NCBI RefSeq assembly: GCF_018636735.1 | Contig: NZ_CP045200.1 | Location: forward strand, 1,612,001 to 1,676,000 | DNA from: Erythrobacter sp. 3-20A1M | GTDB taxonomy: Bacteria; Pseudomonadota; Alphaproteobacteria; Sphingomonadales; Sphingomonadaceae | Length of the DNA stretch: 64,000 nt | Direction: 5' to 3' | In this document: piece by piece, positions 1 through 8,712 of the stretch | Layout: every line of letters starts with the position of its first letter | How positions within the stretch are numbered: position 1 is the stretch's first letter | The notes under the pieces: generated by a model | What the model was told of the DNA's origin: nothing | Database searches by the model: none | The model's input: the letters and a program-made list of their open reading frames with translations, nothing else | Translations under genes and position numbers: made by a program

Positions 1-1
1 C

Positions 2-424
2 CTTCCGATACCCACAGGAGCGGGCAGCGCTCCCAACCCCGGCGATTGCGCGGCCCAAGCCCTGTACGAGCTTGGCGATCCGACACGCGGCATTGCTTCG
101 TGCGCGAGCTGCCATGGTGATGATGGTGCTGGTGCGGGCGCAGGCAATCCTGCCCTTGCGGCCCAGCCCGCCCCCTACCTCCGAGCGCAGCTGGACGCCT
201 GGGCGACCGGAAAGCGGTATGGCAACCTGACAATGCTGCAACTCAGCCAGCTTTTGACGGAGGAAGAGAGGGCGCGCCTGGCCGGCTATAGTTCGGCCCT
301 CCCGGGTGCCAGTTTGTATCCGGCACCTCCGGTAACATGCCCTCGAGAACGTCATCGCGATCCCAGAAATGGTGCTTCAGCGCCGCGAACGTATGCAGAG
401 GCACCAAAAGAGCCAGCAAGATAA
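2..424 (+). CDS. Cytochrome c, class I (partial, 5' end outside window)
   Basis: The frame is open from the window edge and carries one haem c site, CASCH, encoded at about 101-115. It is followed by a typical small c-type fold that ends near LAGYSSALP. It is probably a periplasmic electron carrier working with the cytochrome b561 next door. The last ~40 residues (from about position 305) are rich in Arg, Pro and Ala, do not look like a cytochrome, and are encoded opposite the end of the b561 gene. The native C-terminus may therefore have been lost at a recombination joint. The start lies outside the window. Confidence 0.75.
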   Translation, partial: LPIPTGAGSAPNPGDCAAQALYELGDPTRGIASCASCHGDDGAGAGAGNPALAAQPAPYLRAQLDAWATGKRYGNLTMLQLSQLLTEEERARLAGYSSALPGASLYPAPPVTCPRERHRDPRNGASAPRTYAEAPKEPAR

Positions 425-914
425 CCGCGCCGACGTGCACATCTTCTGCGATATCGAGAACCCGGTACTGCAGTTCCGGTGAAAAGTCCTGAAAGGGCAT
501 GGGCGGAACCGGTACGAGTCCTAGAAGCGACAGAGGGCGGGCGGGCTGGATCGCCGACCACAGCGTCCAGCCCGAGAGGGGAAGGATCACGAACAGGGCA
601 TAGAATACGCCTTCCGTGGCGTAAGCGACCTTCGATCGCCATCCGGCGTCGTCGGCATCGTTGATCGGACCCGGCACCATCAACCGCCAGAGCAGTCGCA
701 GCGCCCCGAAGAAAAGTAATGTGAGGCCGATCTCCGAATGTAGACGGTACGCCTCAAGCTTGTCTGGCCCCGCGAGATAGCGCTGCATCGCCCAACCGGA
801 AATCAGCTGGTACAGTACTACCCCGGCCATCACCCAGTGAAACGTCACTCCCACCGGGGTGAATTTGCCGCGCCCGCGATAACGCTCGGCCCAGGTGCGG
901 AGCTGCCCGATCAT
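243..914 (-). CDS. Cytochrome b561 family membrane protein
   Basis: This 223-residue protein has four hydrophobic spans and His residues placed as haem b ligands: FHWVMAG near residue 27, HSEIGL, and HVGAVILLALLVPLHTFAALKHHF near the end. It should carry electrons between quinol and a periplasmic acceptor in the inner membrane. The ATG overlaps the stop of the upstream ctaG-like gene in an ATGA, so the two are translationally coupled. The tail after the usual end (DRDDVLEGMLP) runs ~25 residues further, antisense to the cytochrome c tail. The convergent overlap of 182 bases is unusually long. Confidence 0.85.
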   Translation of the reverse strand: MIGQLRTWAERYRGRGKFTPVGVTFHWVMAGVVLYQLISGWAMQRYLAGPDKLEAYRLHSEIGLTLLFFGALRLLWRLMVPGPINDADDAGWRSKVAYATEGVFYALFVILPLSGWTLWSAIQPARPLSLLGLVPVPPMPFQDFSPELQYRVLDIAEDVHVGAVILLALLVPLHTFAALKHHFWDRDDVLEGMLPEVPDTNWHPGGPNYSRPGAPSLPPSKAG

Positions 915-1642
915 CTGACCGGCTCGGGCCACAACGATCGGAAGAGAATGCCGAGTGCCGCGATCAGGTAGATGAGCGAGGCGGGTGCCCACATGATGAC
1001 CCCGGCCAGTTGCTGGTCTTCGAGCGGAGTCAGTCCCCAGGCAGCGGTCGTCAAAAAATGCGGCGCGTAAAGCGGAACCAGGGCGAAGGTCAGGATCGCT
1101 CCCAAGAGCCCCATCGCCAGCATCGCCGCAAGCAGCGCTCCCACCGCTTTCGTAGGCGGCGCTCGCAGAACTCTGCTCCACCAGACCGCCGCGCTTCCCG
1201 TGATCGTGAACTGCATGACCCAGAACACCGGGCTGGAATTCATCGCAGCTTCGTACAGCGTCGGCGCGTGCCAACCAAGAAAGATGGCCGCGTGGGCAGC
1301 TGTCCAAAGCGTGACGGATCCTGGAATGTGCCGGCGTTGTAATGCAAAAGCGCGCATGATCAAGGGCGCGAGCATTGCCGCGAGAATGACGTCGTGGATG
1401 ACCCGCACCGTGAATAAGGCCGATCCAAGGGCGCAGAACGGGCTGAAAAACAGTCCTGCGGCAACCGCGCTCGCGGCGAAGGCCGACCTTCGCTCGTGGT
1501 GCGCGCCCCATTGCCGCCAGGCGAATAAGCCCGCCAGCAATCCAAGCCCGAGAAGCGGGTCGAAATTCCAGCGGCTTAGCCAGTCGCCCGGCCCCGGTCC
1601 CATGCCGCAATAAGGAATCCAGATAAGAGGCGCATTGGGCAA
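911..1642 (-). CDS. CtaG-like cytochrome c oxidase assembly protein
   Basis: This polytopic membrane protein of ~243 residues begins near WIPYCGMGPGPGDWLSRWNFDP, typical of the caa3-type CtaG family (Pfam Caa3_CtaG). About seven hydrophobic spans follow, with internal motifs such as HDVILAAMLAPLIMRAF and GWHAPTLYEAA. The family is linked to copper delivery to oxidases or to copper handling. The start is uncertain: I chose the TTG at 1642 because a GAGG lies 9 bases upstream. An earlier TTG at 1678 has no ribosome site. The gene is coupled to the following b561 gene. Confidence 0.78.
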   Translation of the reverse strand: MPNAPLIWIPYCGMGPGPGDWLSRWNFDPLLGLGLLAGLFAWRQWGAHHERRSAFAASAVAAGLFFSPFCALGSALFTVRVIHDVILAAMLAPLIMRAFALQRRHIPGSVTLWTAAHAAIFLGWHAPTLYEAAMNSSPVFWVMQFTITGSAAVWWSRVLRAPPTKAVGALLAAMLAMGLLGAILTFALVPLYAPHFLTTAAWGLTPLEDQQLAGVIMWAPASLIYLIAALGILFRSLWPEPVR

Positions 1643-1989
1643 GGGTGTGGTCCTCAGCCTGGATTTGTCGGAAAACAAAATTCAAGCCAGACTAGCCGAA
1701 TACAGGTGAAATCGACAAGGCCACTCGGAAATTGTCTTCCTCCTTCGAAACAGCCCCGAGACTTTCGAAATCTCTTGGCGGCTTCGACGCGGACCTCGCT
1801 TTGGACCATTCCGCACTGGCAATGCCGAGACGGCTTATTTCCGGCGAGCCTGAGTTGTGCTTCGGGCGGAGCGAGCCAATCAATTCTATCGTGGCAAGAG
1901 TACTTATCAAGCCAAGCCGGATAATCTGATCACGAAGATCGCGGAAACCCGCCTTCTCTATGGCCCGCCAGTGGCAAGCGCCGGGGGAT
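1643..1989. other. 347-base stretch with no recognisable gene
   Basis: Short open frames exist on both strands, but none has a ribosome site plus a recognisable protein. The stretch sits between the CtaG-like gene and two gene remnants, so it is probably degraded DNA. No promoter motif of the CueR or ECF type found elsewhere in the window occurs here. Confidence 0.5.
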
Positions 1990-2240
1990 GAGCGGTCCCC
2001 GTAACCGGCTCCCGATCAGCGGGATCCGGTCCCGAGCCTGCGCGCCGCCCACAGGGCCCCTGTGGGAACGGCATCACGACAGGCACGAGACCGATCCTGG
2101 TCCCGGGCATCAGGGGCATGATTGCGCTGTAGGTCCACCCCCCAGGCAGCGCCCGCAGCAAACATCTCAACCATTGCGGTCATGAAGAGCCCGATCGCCA
2201 GCTAGACAAGGAAACGTGAATTCGGCCAGTCCACCAGCCA
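1990..2240 (-). pseudogene. Remnant of a membrane protein, paralogous to the gene at 5839-6315
   Basis: The DNA matches the part of the gene at 5839-6315 that encodes WSYSAIMPLVPGTKIGLVPIVM. Here the encoded peptide is WTYSAIMPLMPGTRIGLVPVVM, followed by frame disruption. The similarity runs from roughly 1990 to 2240 and stops abruptly where the aldehyde dehydrogenase remnant begins. There is no start codon with a ribosome site and no intact frame. It is a decayed second copy, left by duplication or by a second acquisition of the copper island. Confidence 0.75.
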
Positions 2241-2542
2241 CCCCCGTACTCTGCATATATGGTTACGACGAAATCGATCTGGCTATCGAGCAGGCGAATG
2301 CCCTGCCTTACGCCTATCAAGGCTTTGTATTCACCGAGCGGTTGCCAATCGCCAATTATTGTATCCAGTCTCTGGCGGGATCGGCTGTGATGTTGAACGA
2401 CCATACGGCCTTCCGCGTCGACTGGATGCCTATTGCAGGGCCGCGTCGCTCCCGGCTCGGTGTCGGCCGGATCGCCTACACGATGGCGGATATGAGCATT
2501 GAAAAAATGGCCGTCTGGAACTGGCCTGCGGCGGCATCATAA
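2241..2542 (+). pseudogene. C-terminal remnant of an aldehyde dehydrogenase
   Basis: The frame encodes about 100 residues resembling the C-terminal end of an NAD-dependent aldehyde dehydrogenase: an IYGYDEIDLAIEQANALPY-like segment, VMLNDHTAFRVDWMP and YTMADMSIEKMAVW. The catalytic Cys and the NAD-binding half are missing. An in-frame ATG at 2216 lies in the neighbouring remnant and is accidental. The junction near 2241 marks a rearrangement. The fragment has no obvious link to metal resistance. Confidence 0.8.
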
Positions 2543-2680
2543 CCCATTCGACAGACCCGGGGATTGCGACACGGGCAGCTTCGCACTCGTCGGCCTTACC
2601 CGAAGTTGAGACCGGCATGGGCGGCGGACAATAGCCGGGTATTGGCGAGCCCGACCGAACTGGCGCACGAGGCGCGGGCA

Positions 2681-3079
2681 TCAAGGCTCGGCGGTATCAG
2701 CAAGTGCATCGATGATGCGGCAATCGCCTACAGTGTCTTGCTCGCAGGCAGCGATCATGCGCCCAAGTTCCGTCCGCAACGCCTCCAGGCTCGCGATCTT
2801 GCACTCGACTTCGCCGAGATGGCTTCTGGCCAGAGCGTCGATGCCTGCGCAGGACCGGTCGGCGTCATCGGAGAGATCGAGCAAGTCCCTGATGCGTGCC
2901 ATGGAGAAGCCGAGATCACGCGCGCGCCGTATGAATTTAAGGCGCGCTTCCTCTGCAGGTCCATAATCGCGATAATTGGCCTGCGTGCGCGGAGGGGCAG
3001 CGAGGATACCCTCGCGCTCGTAGAAGCGGATTGTTTCTGATTTGACGCCGGTTATCCGGGCAAGTTGACCAATTCTCAT
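2681..3079 (-). CDS. MerR family metal-responsive regulator (PbrR/CadR/ZntR type)
   Basis: This 132-residue regulator has an N-terminal winged helix (IGQLARITGVKSETIRFYEREGIL), a dimerisation helix, and Cys at 77, 112 and 120. That pattern fits the metal loop of divalent-metal MerR proteins such as ZntR, CadR and PbrR (CEQDTVGDC at the C-terminal loop). It is transcribed away from a CDF transporter, with a perfect dyad between them. A GGAG lies 9 bases before the ATG. Zn, Cd or Pb is the likely inducer; the sequence alone does not decide which. Confidence 0.88.
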   Translation of the reverse strand: MRIGQLARITGVKSETIRFYEREGILAAPPRTQANYRDYGPAEEARLKFIRRARDLGFSMARIRDLLDLSDDADRSCAGIDALARSHLGEVECKIASLEALRTELGRMIAACEQDTVGDCRIIDALADTAEP

Positions 3080-3097
3080 TACAAAGGCTCCTACCGC

Positions 3098-3128
3098 TTG
3101 ACCTTGTAGTTACTACAAGGTCCATAGG
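3098..3128 (+). promoter_or_regulatory. MerR-type operator-promoter for the CDF transporter
   Basis: A perfect dyad ACCTTGTAGT-T-ACTACAAGGT occupies 3101-3121. It overlaps a -35 TTGACC (3098-3103) and a poor -10 CATAGG (3123-3128) at the long 19-base spacing characteristic of MerR-regulated promoters. It lies between the divergent regulator and transporter genes. Confidence 0.85.
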
Positions 3129-3154
3129 ATGGATCGACGCAAGGAGTCGAGTAA

Positions 3155-3772
3155 ATGAGAAAGACCTGCTGCGGTCCCGATGAGGCCGGTGCAAGCAACA
3201 ACGATCCGACATGGCGGCGCATTCTGTGGATCGCGCTAGGCCTTAATGCAATCATGTTCGGTGTGGAGATCGTGGCAGGCATTGCTGCGGATTCGCGCGC
3301 CTTGCAGGCCGACGCGCTCGACTTTCTCGGTGATGCGGCAAACTATGCTATCAGTCTCGGCGTAGCCGGGATGGCGCTCGTCTGGCGCGCGCGGGCGGCT
3401 CTCGTAAAGGCGGCGACCATGCTGGCTTTCGGCCTGTGGGTGCTCGGCTCGGCCATCTGGGGTTTCTTTGTCGGGGCGTCGCCCGACCCGGGAACGATGG
3501 GCGCCATCGGTTCTCTTGCTCTGGCGGTAAATCTCGCCGTCGCCGCGATGCTGTTCCGGTATCGCTCGGGCGATGCGAACATGCGCTCGGTGTGGATCTG
3601 TTCGCGCAACGACGCGATCGGTAATATCGCCGTGCTGGCGGCAGCGATTGGCGTTTTCGGCACCGGCCGTGCGTGGCCCGATCTGGTTGTGGCGAGCATC
3701 ATGGCAGGACTGGCGGTGTGGGGAAGTGCCGAAGTCTCCAAACAGGCCCGTGGCGAACTGCGCTCTACCTAA
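3155..3772 (+). CDS. Cation diffusion facilitator family transporter
   Basis: This 205-residue inner-membrane protein has about six hydrophobic spans. A CC pair lies near the N-terminus (MRKTCCGPDEA), and the transport site has acidic residues in TM2 (DALDFLGDAANYA) and TM5 (SRNDAIGNIAV). It lacks the C-terminal cytosolic domain of long CDF proteins. It probably exports a divalent cation (Zn, Cd, Co or Pb) in exchange for protons. AAGGAG precedes the ATG. It is divergent from the MerR regulator and is controlled by the dyad between them. Confidence 0.85.
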   Translation: MRKTCCGPDEAGASNNDPTWRRILWIALGLNAIMFGVEIVAGIAADSRALQADALDFLGDAANYAISLGVAGMALVWRARAALVKAATMLAFGLWVLGSAIWGFFVGASPDPGTMGAIGSLALAVNLAVAAMLFRYRSGDANMRSVWICSRNDAIGNIAVLAAAIGVFGTGRAWPDLVVASIMAGLAVWGSAEVSKQARGELRST

Positions 3773-3868
3773 ACTCCAGAATATCCCCGCGATCGGGGGT
3801 TGGAGGAAATACATTTCCGTCTACACCCTGCTATTGCGGATTAATTGCAACAGATATAGAGACCCCTC

Positions 3869-5821
3869 ATGCATCGCATCGTCTCCGCCACCGTCCATCC
3901 GGCACTGCGGCTCATTCTGCTGGCGCTTGCGCTGTGTCTGTCCGTCACCGCGAACGCGGAAGAACCCGACGTGCGAACCACTTGGCGTCTGCTCGATTAT
4001 ATCGCGGTCGACTACGCCTCCGCCGTTTCCGAGGGACGTGTTGCCGACGAATTCGAATATCGCGAAATGGTGGAGTTTTCCGATGTCGTGGCGCGGCAGA
4101 TCGCTGCATTGCCGGATACTAAAGACAATCAAGCACTCATCCGCCGATCGGACCAGCTGCGAGCTCTGATCGCCAATAAGGAACCCGCCGAGCGAGTTGG
4201 GCGCTTAGCGCGCGCGCTGGCAGCCTCGTTGCTGACAGCCTACCCGGTTCCGCTTGCCCCTTCGCAAGCGCCCGACCTTGACCGCGCCCGCACTCTCTTC
4301 GCGCAGAACTGCGCCTCGTGTCACGGCGCCGCCGGAAGTGCGCCACCGGCCGCAATGCAGGCACTTGATCCCCCGCCGATCGACTTTACCGATATCGACC
4401 GGGCACGGCAGCGCAGTGCGTTCGGGCTTTACCAGGTCATCACGCAAGGGCTGGAAGGAACGTCCATGGCCAGCTTCGCATCGCTGTCCGACGAGGATCG
4501 CTGGGCGCTTGCATTCCATGCCGGCAGCATTGCTTTTGAAGATGTGGCCAAGGGCGAGCGTATTTGGCGGGAAGATGATGGCATACGCCAGCTTGTCCCC
4601 GATCTCGAGACGCTCGCCGCGCTCACACCGGAAAGTCTGGCCGAGCAGATCGGCGAGGACCGTGCGCTCGCCGTCATGGCCTATCTTCGCGCCAATCCCG
4701 ATGCGGTGGGACAGGCAAATGACGCAGGTTCGCTCGCCTTCGTTCGCGATACGCTCGATCGCAGCCTGTCAGCTTATCGGGCTGGCAACCGAGAGGAAGC
4801 GCGGCAGCTTGCCCTGTCTGCCTATCTCGACGGGTTTGAACCCCTGGAGGCCCTCCTGGCAACGCGCGATGGCGGTTTGATGCGGGAGGTAGAACAGGCG
4901 CTCGGGCAATTCCGGGCCGGAATAGAGTCCGGTGCGAATCCATCCGAACTACAGCAACTAAGGGCTCGCATCGATAGTCTGCTGGCAAGAGCCGAGGAAG
5001 CGTTGGCTCCTGAGGCGGCCAGCGAAATCTCGACCTTTCTCGGGGCGTTCACCATCCTGCTGCGCGAGGGGATCGAAGCACTTCTGGTTGTGATCGCCAT
5101 GATCGCCTTTGTGAAAAAGTCGCACCGCTTCGAGGTACTGCCCTATGTCCATGGCGGGTGGATCGCTGCTCTTCTTGCAGGTGTCGCCACCTGGGTCCTG
5201 GCAACCTACTTTGTGAGCATCAGCGGTGCGAGCCGCGAGATGACCGAAGGGATCGGCGCGCTGCTTGCGGCTGTCATTCTCGTGTCGGTCGGGATCTGGA
5301 TGCATGGCAAATCCCAGGCCGAGGAATGGCGGCGCTATATCCAGGAAAAAATGGGCAAGGCGCTTTCGCGCGGATCGGCATGGTTTCTCTTTGGTCTTGC
5401 ATTCGTGGTCGTCTACCGGGAAGCGTTCGAGACTATCCTGTTCTACGCTGCCCTGTGGAACCCGCAGAGCAGCGGCATCATACTGGCAGGTGCCTTGTCC
5501 GCAGTAGCGCTGCTGGCGCTCATTGCATGGGCCATGCTGCGCTACAGCCGCAAACTGCCGATCACCCAGTTCTTCCGCTACAGTGCTATCCTGATTGCGA
5601 TCCTTGCGGTCATTCTCGCGGGCAAGGGCGTGGGCGCTTTCCAGGAGGCCGGAGTTCTTTCCGCCACTTTCATTGCCGGCTTGCCGCGCCTCGCCGAACT
5701 CGGCTTCTTCCCGACTGTCGAGACGATCGGCGCGCAATTGCTCACGCTGCTGGCCCTGATTGCCGGATTTCGGGTAAGTCGATCACCATCGGGACCGCAG
5801 CCGGCAGCTGTCGAGGGATAG
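3869..5821 (+). CDS. Cytochrome c-FTR1 family iron/lead permease fusion
   Basis: This 650-residue protein has a signal peptide (1-30), a helical periplasmic region, and a cytochrome c domain with CASCH at 148-152. A second helical region leads to a C-terminal FTR1 permease domain from about 385. The two REXXE-like motifs are REGIE at 399 and REAFE at 517. The family imports oxidised iron; the PbrT lead-uptake protein has the same fold. The fused haem domain could pass electrons during metal oxidation. The nearby PbrR/CadR-like regulator makes a lead link possible, but substrate is not shown by sequence. The gene starts 96 bases after the CDF gene. Confidence 0.88.
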   Translation: MHRIVSATVHPALRLILLALALCLSVTANAEEPDVRTTWRLLDYIAVDYASAVSEGRVADEFEYREMVEFSDVVARQIAALPDTKDNQALIRRSDQLRALIANKEPAERVGRLARALAASLLTAYPVPLAPSQAPDLDRARTLFAQNCASCHGAAGSAPPAAMQALDPPPIDFTDIDRARQRSAFGLYQVITQGLEGTSMASFASLSDEDRWALAFHAGSIAFEDVAKGERIWREDDGIRQLVPDLETLAALTPESLAEQIGEDRALAVMAYLRANPDAVGQANDAGSLAFVRDTLDRSLSAYRAGNREEARQLALSAYLDGFEPLEALLATRDGGLMREVEQALGQFRAGIESGANPSELQQLRARIDSLLARAEEALAPEAASEISTFLGAFTILLREGIEALLVVIAMIAFVKKSHRFEVLPYVHGGWIAALLAGVATWVLATYFVSISGASREMTEGIGALLAAVILVSVGIWMHGKSQAEEWRRYIQEKMGKALSRGSAWFLFGLAFVVVYREAFETILFYAALWNPQSSGIILAGALSAVALLALIAWAMLRYSRKLPITQFFRYSAILIAILAVILAGKGVGAFQEAGVLSATFIAGLPRLAELGFFPTVETIGAQLLTLLALIAGFRVSRSPSGPQPAAVEG

Positions 5822-5838
5822 GAGATCCCGGTTTGCGA

Positions 5839-6315
5839 TCAGCGGGGTCCGGTGCCGAGACGGCGCGCGAGCCACAAGGTGGCCGTGGGAACCGCGACCC
5901 ACATCACGATCGGTACCAGGCCGATTTTGGTCCCGGGCACAAGCGGCATGATTGCACTATAGGACCACCCCCAGTCGGCACCGACAGCCAGCACTTCGAC
6001 CATGGCAGTAATGGCCAGGCCGATTCCCAGGAACACGACAAAACGCGAGATCGGCCAGTCTACGAGCCACGGCGTTTTACCACTGCCGACAGAGGCGCCG
6101 AGATAAGCGGCCACCATGATCCCGGCATCGCCGAACGAGGCCAGGCCGCAGCGACGTGCTGCCTCGGCAGGCGACAGACCTCCCGACTGGTAGAAAGGAA
6201 GCTGGAGCATCTCCCAGGCGAAAGCGATGAGAATTCCGAAGATGGCGATCCAGAGTGCGGGATGCGCACCGCGCCATTCGCGCGATTCCTCAGAGATTTG
6301 GTCCTGATCCTGCAT
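5839..6315 (-). CDS. Conserved multi-span membrane protein of unknown function
   Basis: This 158-residue protein has about four hydrophobic spans and conserved-looking motifs WEMLQLPFY, FGDAGIMVAAY and WSYSAIMPLVPGTKIG. I do not recognise a named family. It is the last gene of the leftward copper operon, 44 bases after the ATPase stop. The ATG at 6315 has AGGAG 14 bases upstream. A GTG at 6330, preceded by GGAG at 9 bases, is an equally good start. A degraded second copy lies at 1990-2240. A role in copper handling is inferred only from context. Confidence 0.7.
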   Translation of the reverse strand: MQDQDQISEESREWRGAHPALWIAIFGILIAFAWEMLQLPFYQSGGLSPAEAARRCGLASFGDAGIMVAAYLGASVGSGKTPWLVDWPISRFVVFLGIGLAITAMVEVLAVGADWGWSYSAIMPLVPGTKIGLVPIVMWVAVPTATLWLARRLGTGPR

Positions 6316-6359
6316 CGTCTGATTCGTCACTCCTGCGATCTCCGTCCCGTCCCCATCGC

Positions 6360-8699
6360 TCAGGTATCGAATTTGGGAAGAGCGAGGCCGCGCAGGCGCA
6401 GGGCGTTGCCGATCACCGATACCGAAGACAGGCTCATCGCTGCGGCCGCGATCATCGGGTTCAAAAGCAACCCGGTCCATGGATAGAGGACACCTGCTGC
6501 GACCGGTATGCCGAGCGCATTATACGCAAAGGCAAAGAACAGGTTCTGCCTGATGTTGCGCATAGTGGCCCGAGACAGGACGAGCGCCTGAACAACGCCG
6601 ACGAGGTCGCCGCGCACCAATGTCACGCCCGCGCTTTCGATCGCGACATCGGTACCCGTTCCCATCGCGATGCCGACATGCGAAGCGGCAAGCGCGGGTG
6701 CGTCGTTTATGCCGTCGCCGGCCATAGCGACCCGGCGACCATCGCTCTTCAACTGCTCGATCTTGCGATGTTTGTCCTCGGGCGAGACGTTCGCTTCGAC
6801 TTCGTCGATACCGACCTGGCTTGCTACCGCACGCGCGGTGGCTTCGCTGTCGCCGGTAAGCATCACGATCTTGATGCCGCGCTCATGCAACGCGGCAATA
6901 GCGGTGCGGCTGGTTGCCTTGATCGGATCGGCGACCGCGATAAGGCCTGCCGGTGCCCCGTCCACGGCCACGAACATCACCGTCTGTCCGAGGCTTCGGC
7001 CTTCGTCCGCCGTTGACCGCCAGCCTTCTTCGAGCGCCCCTATACGCTCCATCATCTTTTCATTCCCGATCGCGACCAGGCGCTGGTCGACATTTGCCTG
7101 GATACCTTCGCCGGTCACGGATTCGATATCGGAAGCGTCGAGAATGGCAGCGCCCCTGTTTTGAGCCCCTTCCACGATCGCGTGGGCGAGCGGATGCTCG
7201 CTTCCTCTCTCAACGGCAGCGACAAGGCTCAGCAATTCCTGCTCGTCGAAATCTGACTGCGGTTTTACGTCGACAAGATCAGGCTTGCCCCGGGTCAGCG
7301 TTCCGGTCTTGTCGACGACCAGCGTATCGATCTTTTCCAGCGTTTCGAGCGCTTCGGCGTTCTTGATCAGGATCCCGTGCTGCGCGCCCTTGCCGGTACC
7401 GGTCATGATCGACATCGGCGTCGCCAGTCCGAGCGCGCAGGGACACGCGATGATCAGAACGGCGACCGCGTTGACGAGCGCGTAGGCAAGGGCCGGTGCC
7501 GGTCCCCAGATGGCCCAGACGACAAAACTCACGATAGCGACAAGGACGACGATGGGTACGAACCATCCGGTGACCTGGTCGGCGAGCCGCTGGATCGGTG
7601 CCCGGCTGCGCTGGGCCTCCGCGACCATCTGCACGATCTTCGAGAGCATGGTGTCCGCGCCGACCTGCGTCGCGCGCATGGTGAAGCTGCCGGTCTGGTT
7701 TACGGTGCCCCCGATCACGGGATCGCCCGCGCTTTTCTTGACGGGAATGGGTTCGCCACTGATCATGGACTCGTCGATGGCGCTGCTTCCATCCTCGAGC
7801 GTGCCATCGACGGGGACCTTGTCGCCCGGACGCACGCGCAGCAGGTCCCCAGACGTCAATTCATCAAGCGGAACTTCGCGCTCGTCCCCGCGACCGAAGA
7901 TCTTCATCGCGGTCGGGGGTGCGAGTTCGAGAAGCGCTCGCAAGGCGCTCGATGTCGATCCGCGCGCCTTGAGCTCGAGCACCTGCCCGAGCAGCACGAG
8001 GGTCGTGATAACCGCTGCGGCCTCGTAATAGACGCCGACCCGGCCCGCATGATCGCGGAATGCCTCGGGAAAGATGTCCGGGGCGAGGGTTGCCACAAGG
8101 CTGAACAGATAAGCGATGGCGACGCCGAAGCCGATCAGGGTGAACATGTTGAGGTTCATGGTCCGGACCGATTGCAGCGCGCGGGTGAAGAAGGGCCAGC
8201 CGCCCCAAAGCACCACCGGAGTTGCCAGCAGGAGCTGCAGCCACTGCGCGATAGCGGGTTCGATGACCTGATCGAACGGTCGCGACGGGATCATGTCGCC
8301 CATCGCATAGGCGAAGAGCGGCAGCGTGAAGAGCGCGCTCCACCAGAACCTTCGCCGCATGTCGACGAGTTCGGGATCGGGGCCCTCGTTCAGAGTGACC
8401 GTTTCGGGTTCGAGGGCCATCCCGCATATCGGGCAAGAGCCCGGCCCCGGCTGCCGGATCTCCGGATGCATCGGACAGGTGTATATGGTACCTTCCGGGA
8501 CATCCTCGACAGCATCGAGGTGCGCCTTCGAAAGATACATCTCCGGATCCGCGCGGAACTTGTCGAGGCAGCGCGAGGAGCAGAAGTAATGGTCGCCACC
8601 CTCGTGTCGATCGACGAAGCGGGCGCCGTCCATCTTCACGCTCATTCCGCAAACGGGGTCGGTCGCCATACCCTCGATTGCATTGTGCCCATCGCTCAT
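6360..8699 (-). CDS. copA: Copper-exporting P1B-type ATPase with YHS and heavy-metal-binding domains
   Basis: This 779-residue ATPase carries an N-terminal YHS domain (PVCGM to FCSSRC, about 12-50). A heavy-metal-binding domain follows ([20 protein letters not shown], about 73-95) in place of an HMA domain. Downstream are the membrane motif [11 protein letters not shown] near 417, DKTGT near 463 and GDGINDAPA near 661. It should pump Cu(I) or Ag(I) from the cytoplasm to the periplasm. The symbol refers to the ATPase CopA, not the oxidase CopA at 36116. It is 13 bases from the upstream oxidase gene and in the same operon. Confidence 0.92.
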   Translation of the reverse strand: MSDGHNAIEGMATDPVCGMSVKMDGARFVDRHEGGDHYFCSSRCLDKFRADPEMYLSKAHLDAVEDVPEGTIYTCPMHPEIRQPGPGSCPICGMALEPETVTLNEGPDPELVDMRRRFWWSALFTLPLFAYAMGDMIPSRPFDQVIEPAIAQWLQLLLATPVVLWGGWPFFTRALQSVRTMNLNMFTLIGFGVAIAYLFSLVATLAPDIFPEAFRDHAGRVGVYYEAAAVITTLVLLGQVLELKARGSTSSALRALLELAPPTAMKIFGRGDEREVPLDELTSGDLLRVRPGDKVPVDGTLEDGSSAIDESMISGEPIPVKKSAGDPVIGGTVNQTGSFTMRATQVGADTMLSKIVQMVAEAQRSRAPIQRLADQVTGWFVPIVVLVAIVSFVVWAIWGPAPALAYALVNAVAVLIIACPCALGLATPMSIMTGTGKGAQHGILIKNAEALETLEKIDTLVVDKTGTLTRGKPDLVDVKPQSDFDEQELLSLVAAVERGSEHPLAHAIVEGAQNRGAAILDASDIESVTGEGIQANVDQRLVAIGNEKMMERIGALEEGWRSTADEGRSLGQTVMFVAVDGAPAGLIAVADPIKATSRTAIAALHERGIKIVMLTGDSEATARAVASQVGIDEVEANVSPEDKHRKIEQLKSDGRRVAMAGDGINDAPALAASHVGIAMGTGTDVAIESAGVTLVRGDLVGVVQALVLSRATMRNIRQNLFFAFAYNALGIPVAAGVLYPWTGLLLNPMIAAAAMSLSSVSVIGNALRLRGLALPKFDT

Positions 8700-8712
8700 C
8701 TGTCGTTCTCCC

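Noticed and set aside
1706-1929. Short frames in both directions between the CtaG-like gene and the remnants
   Set aside because: No start context, no family resemblance, and the frames overlap each other antisense.
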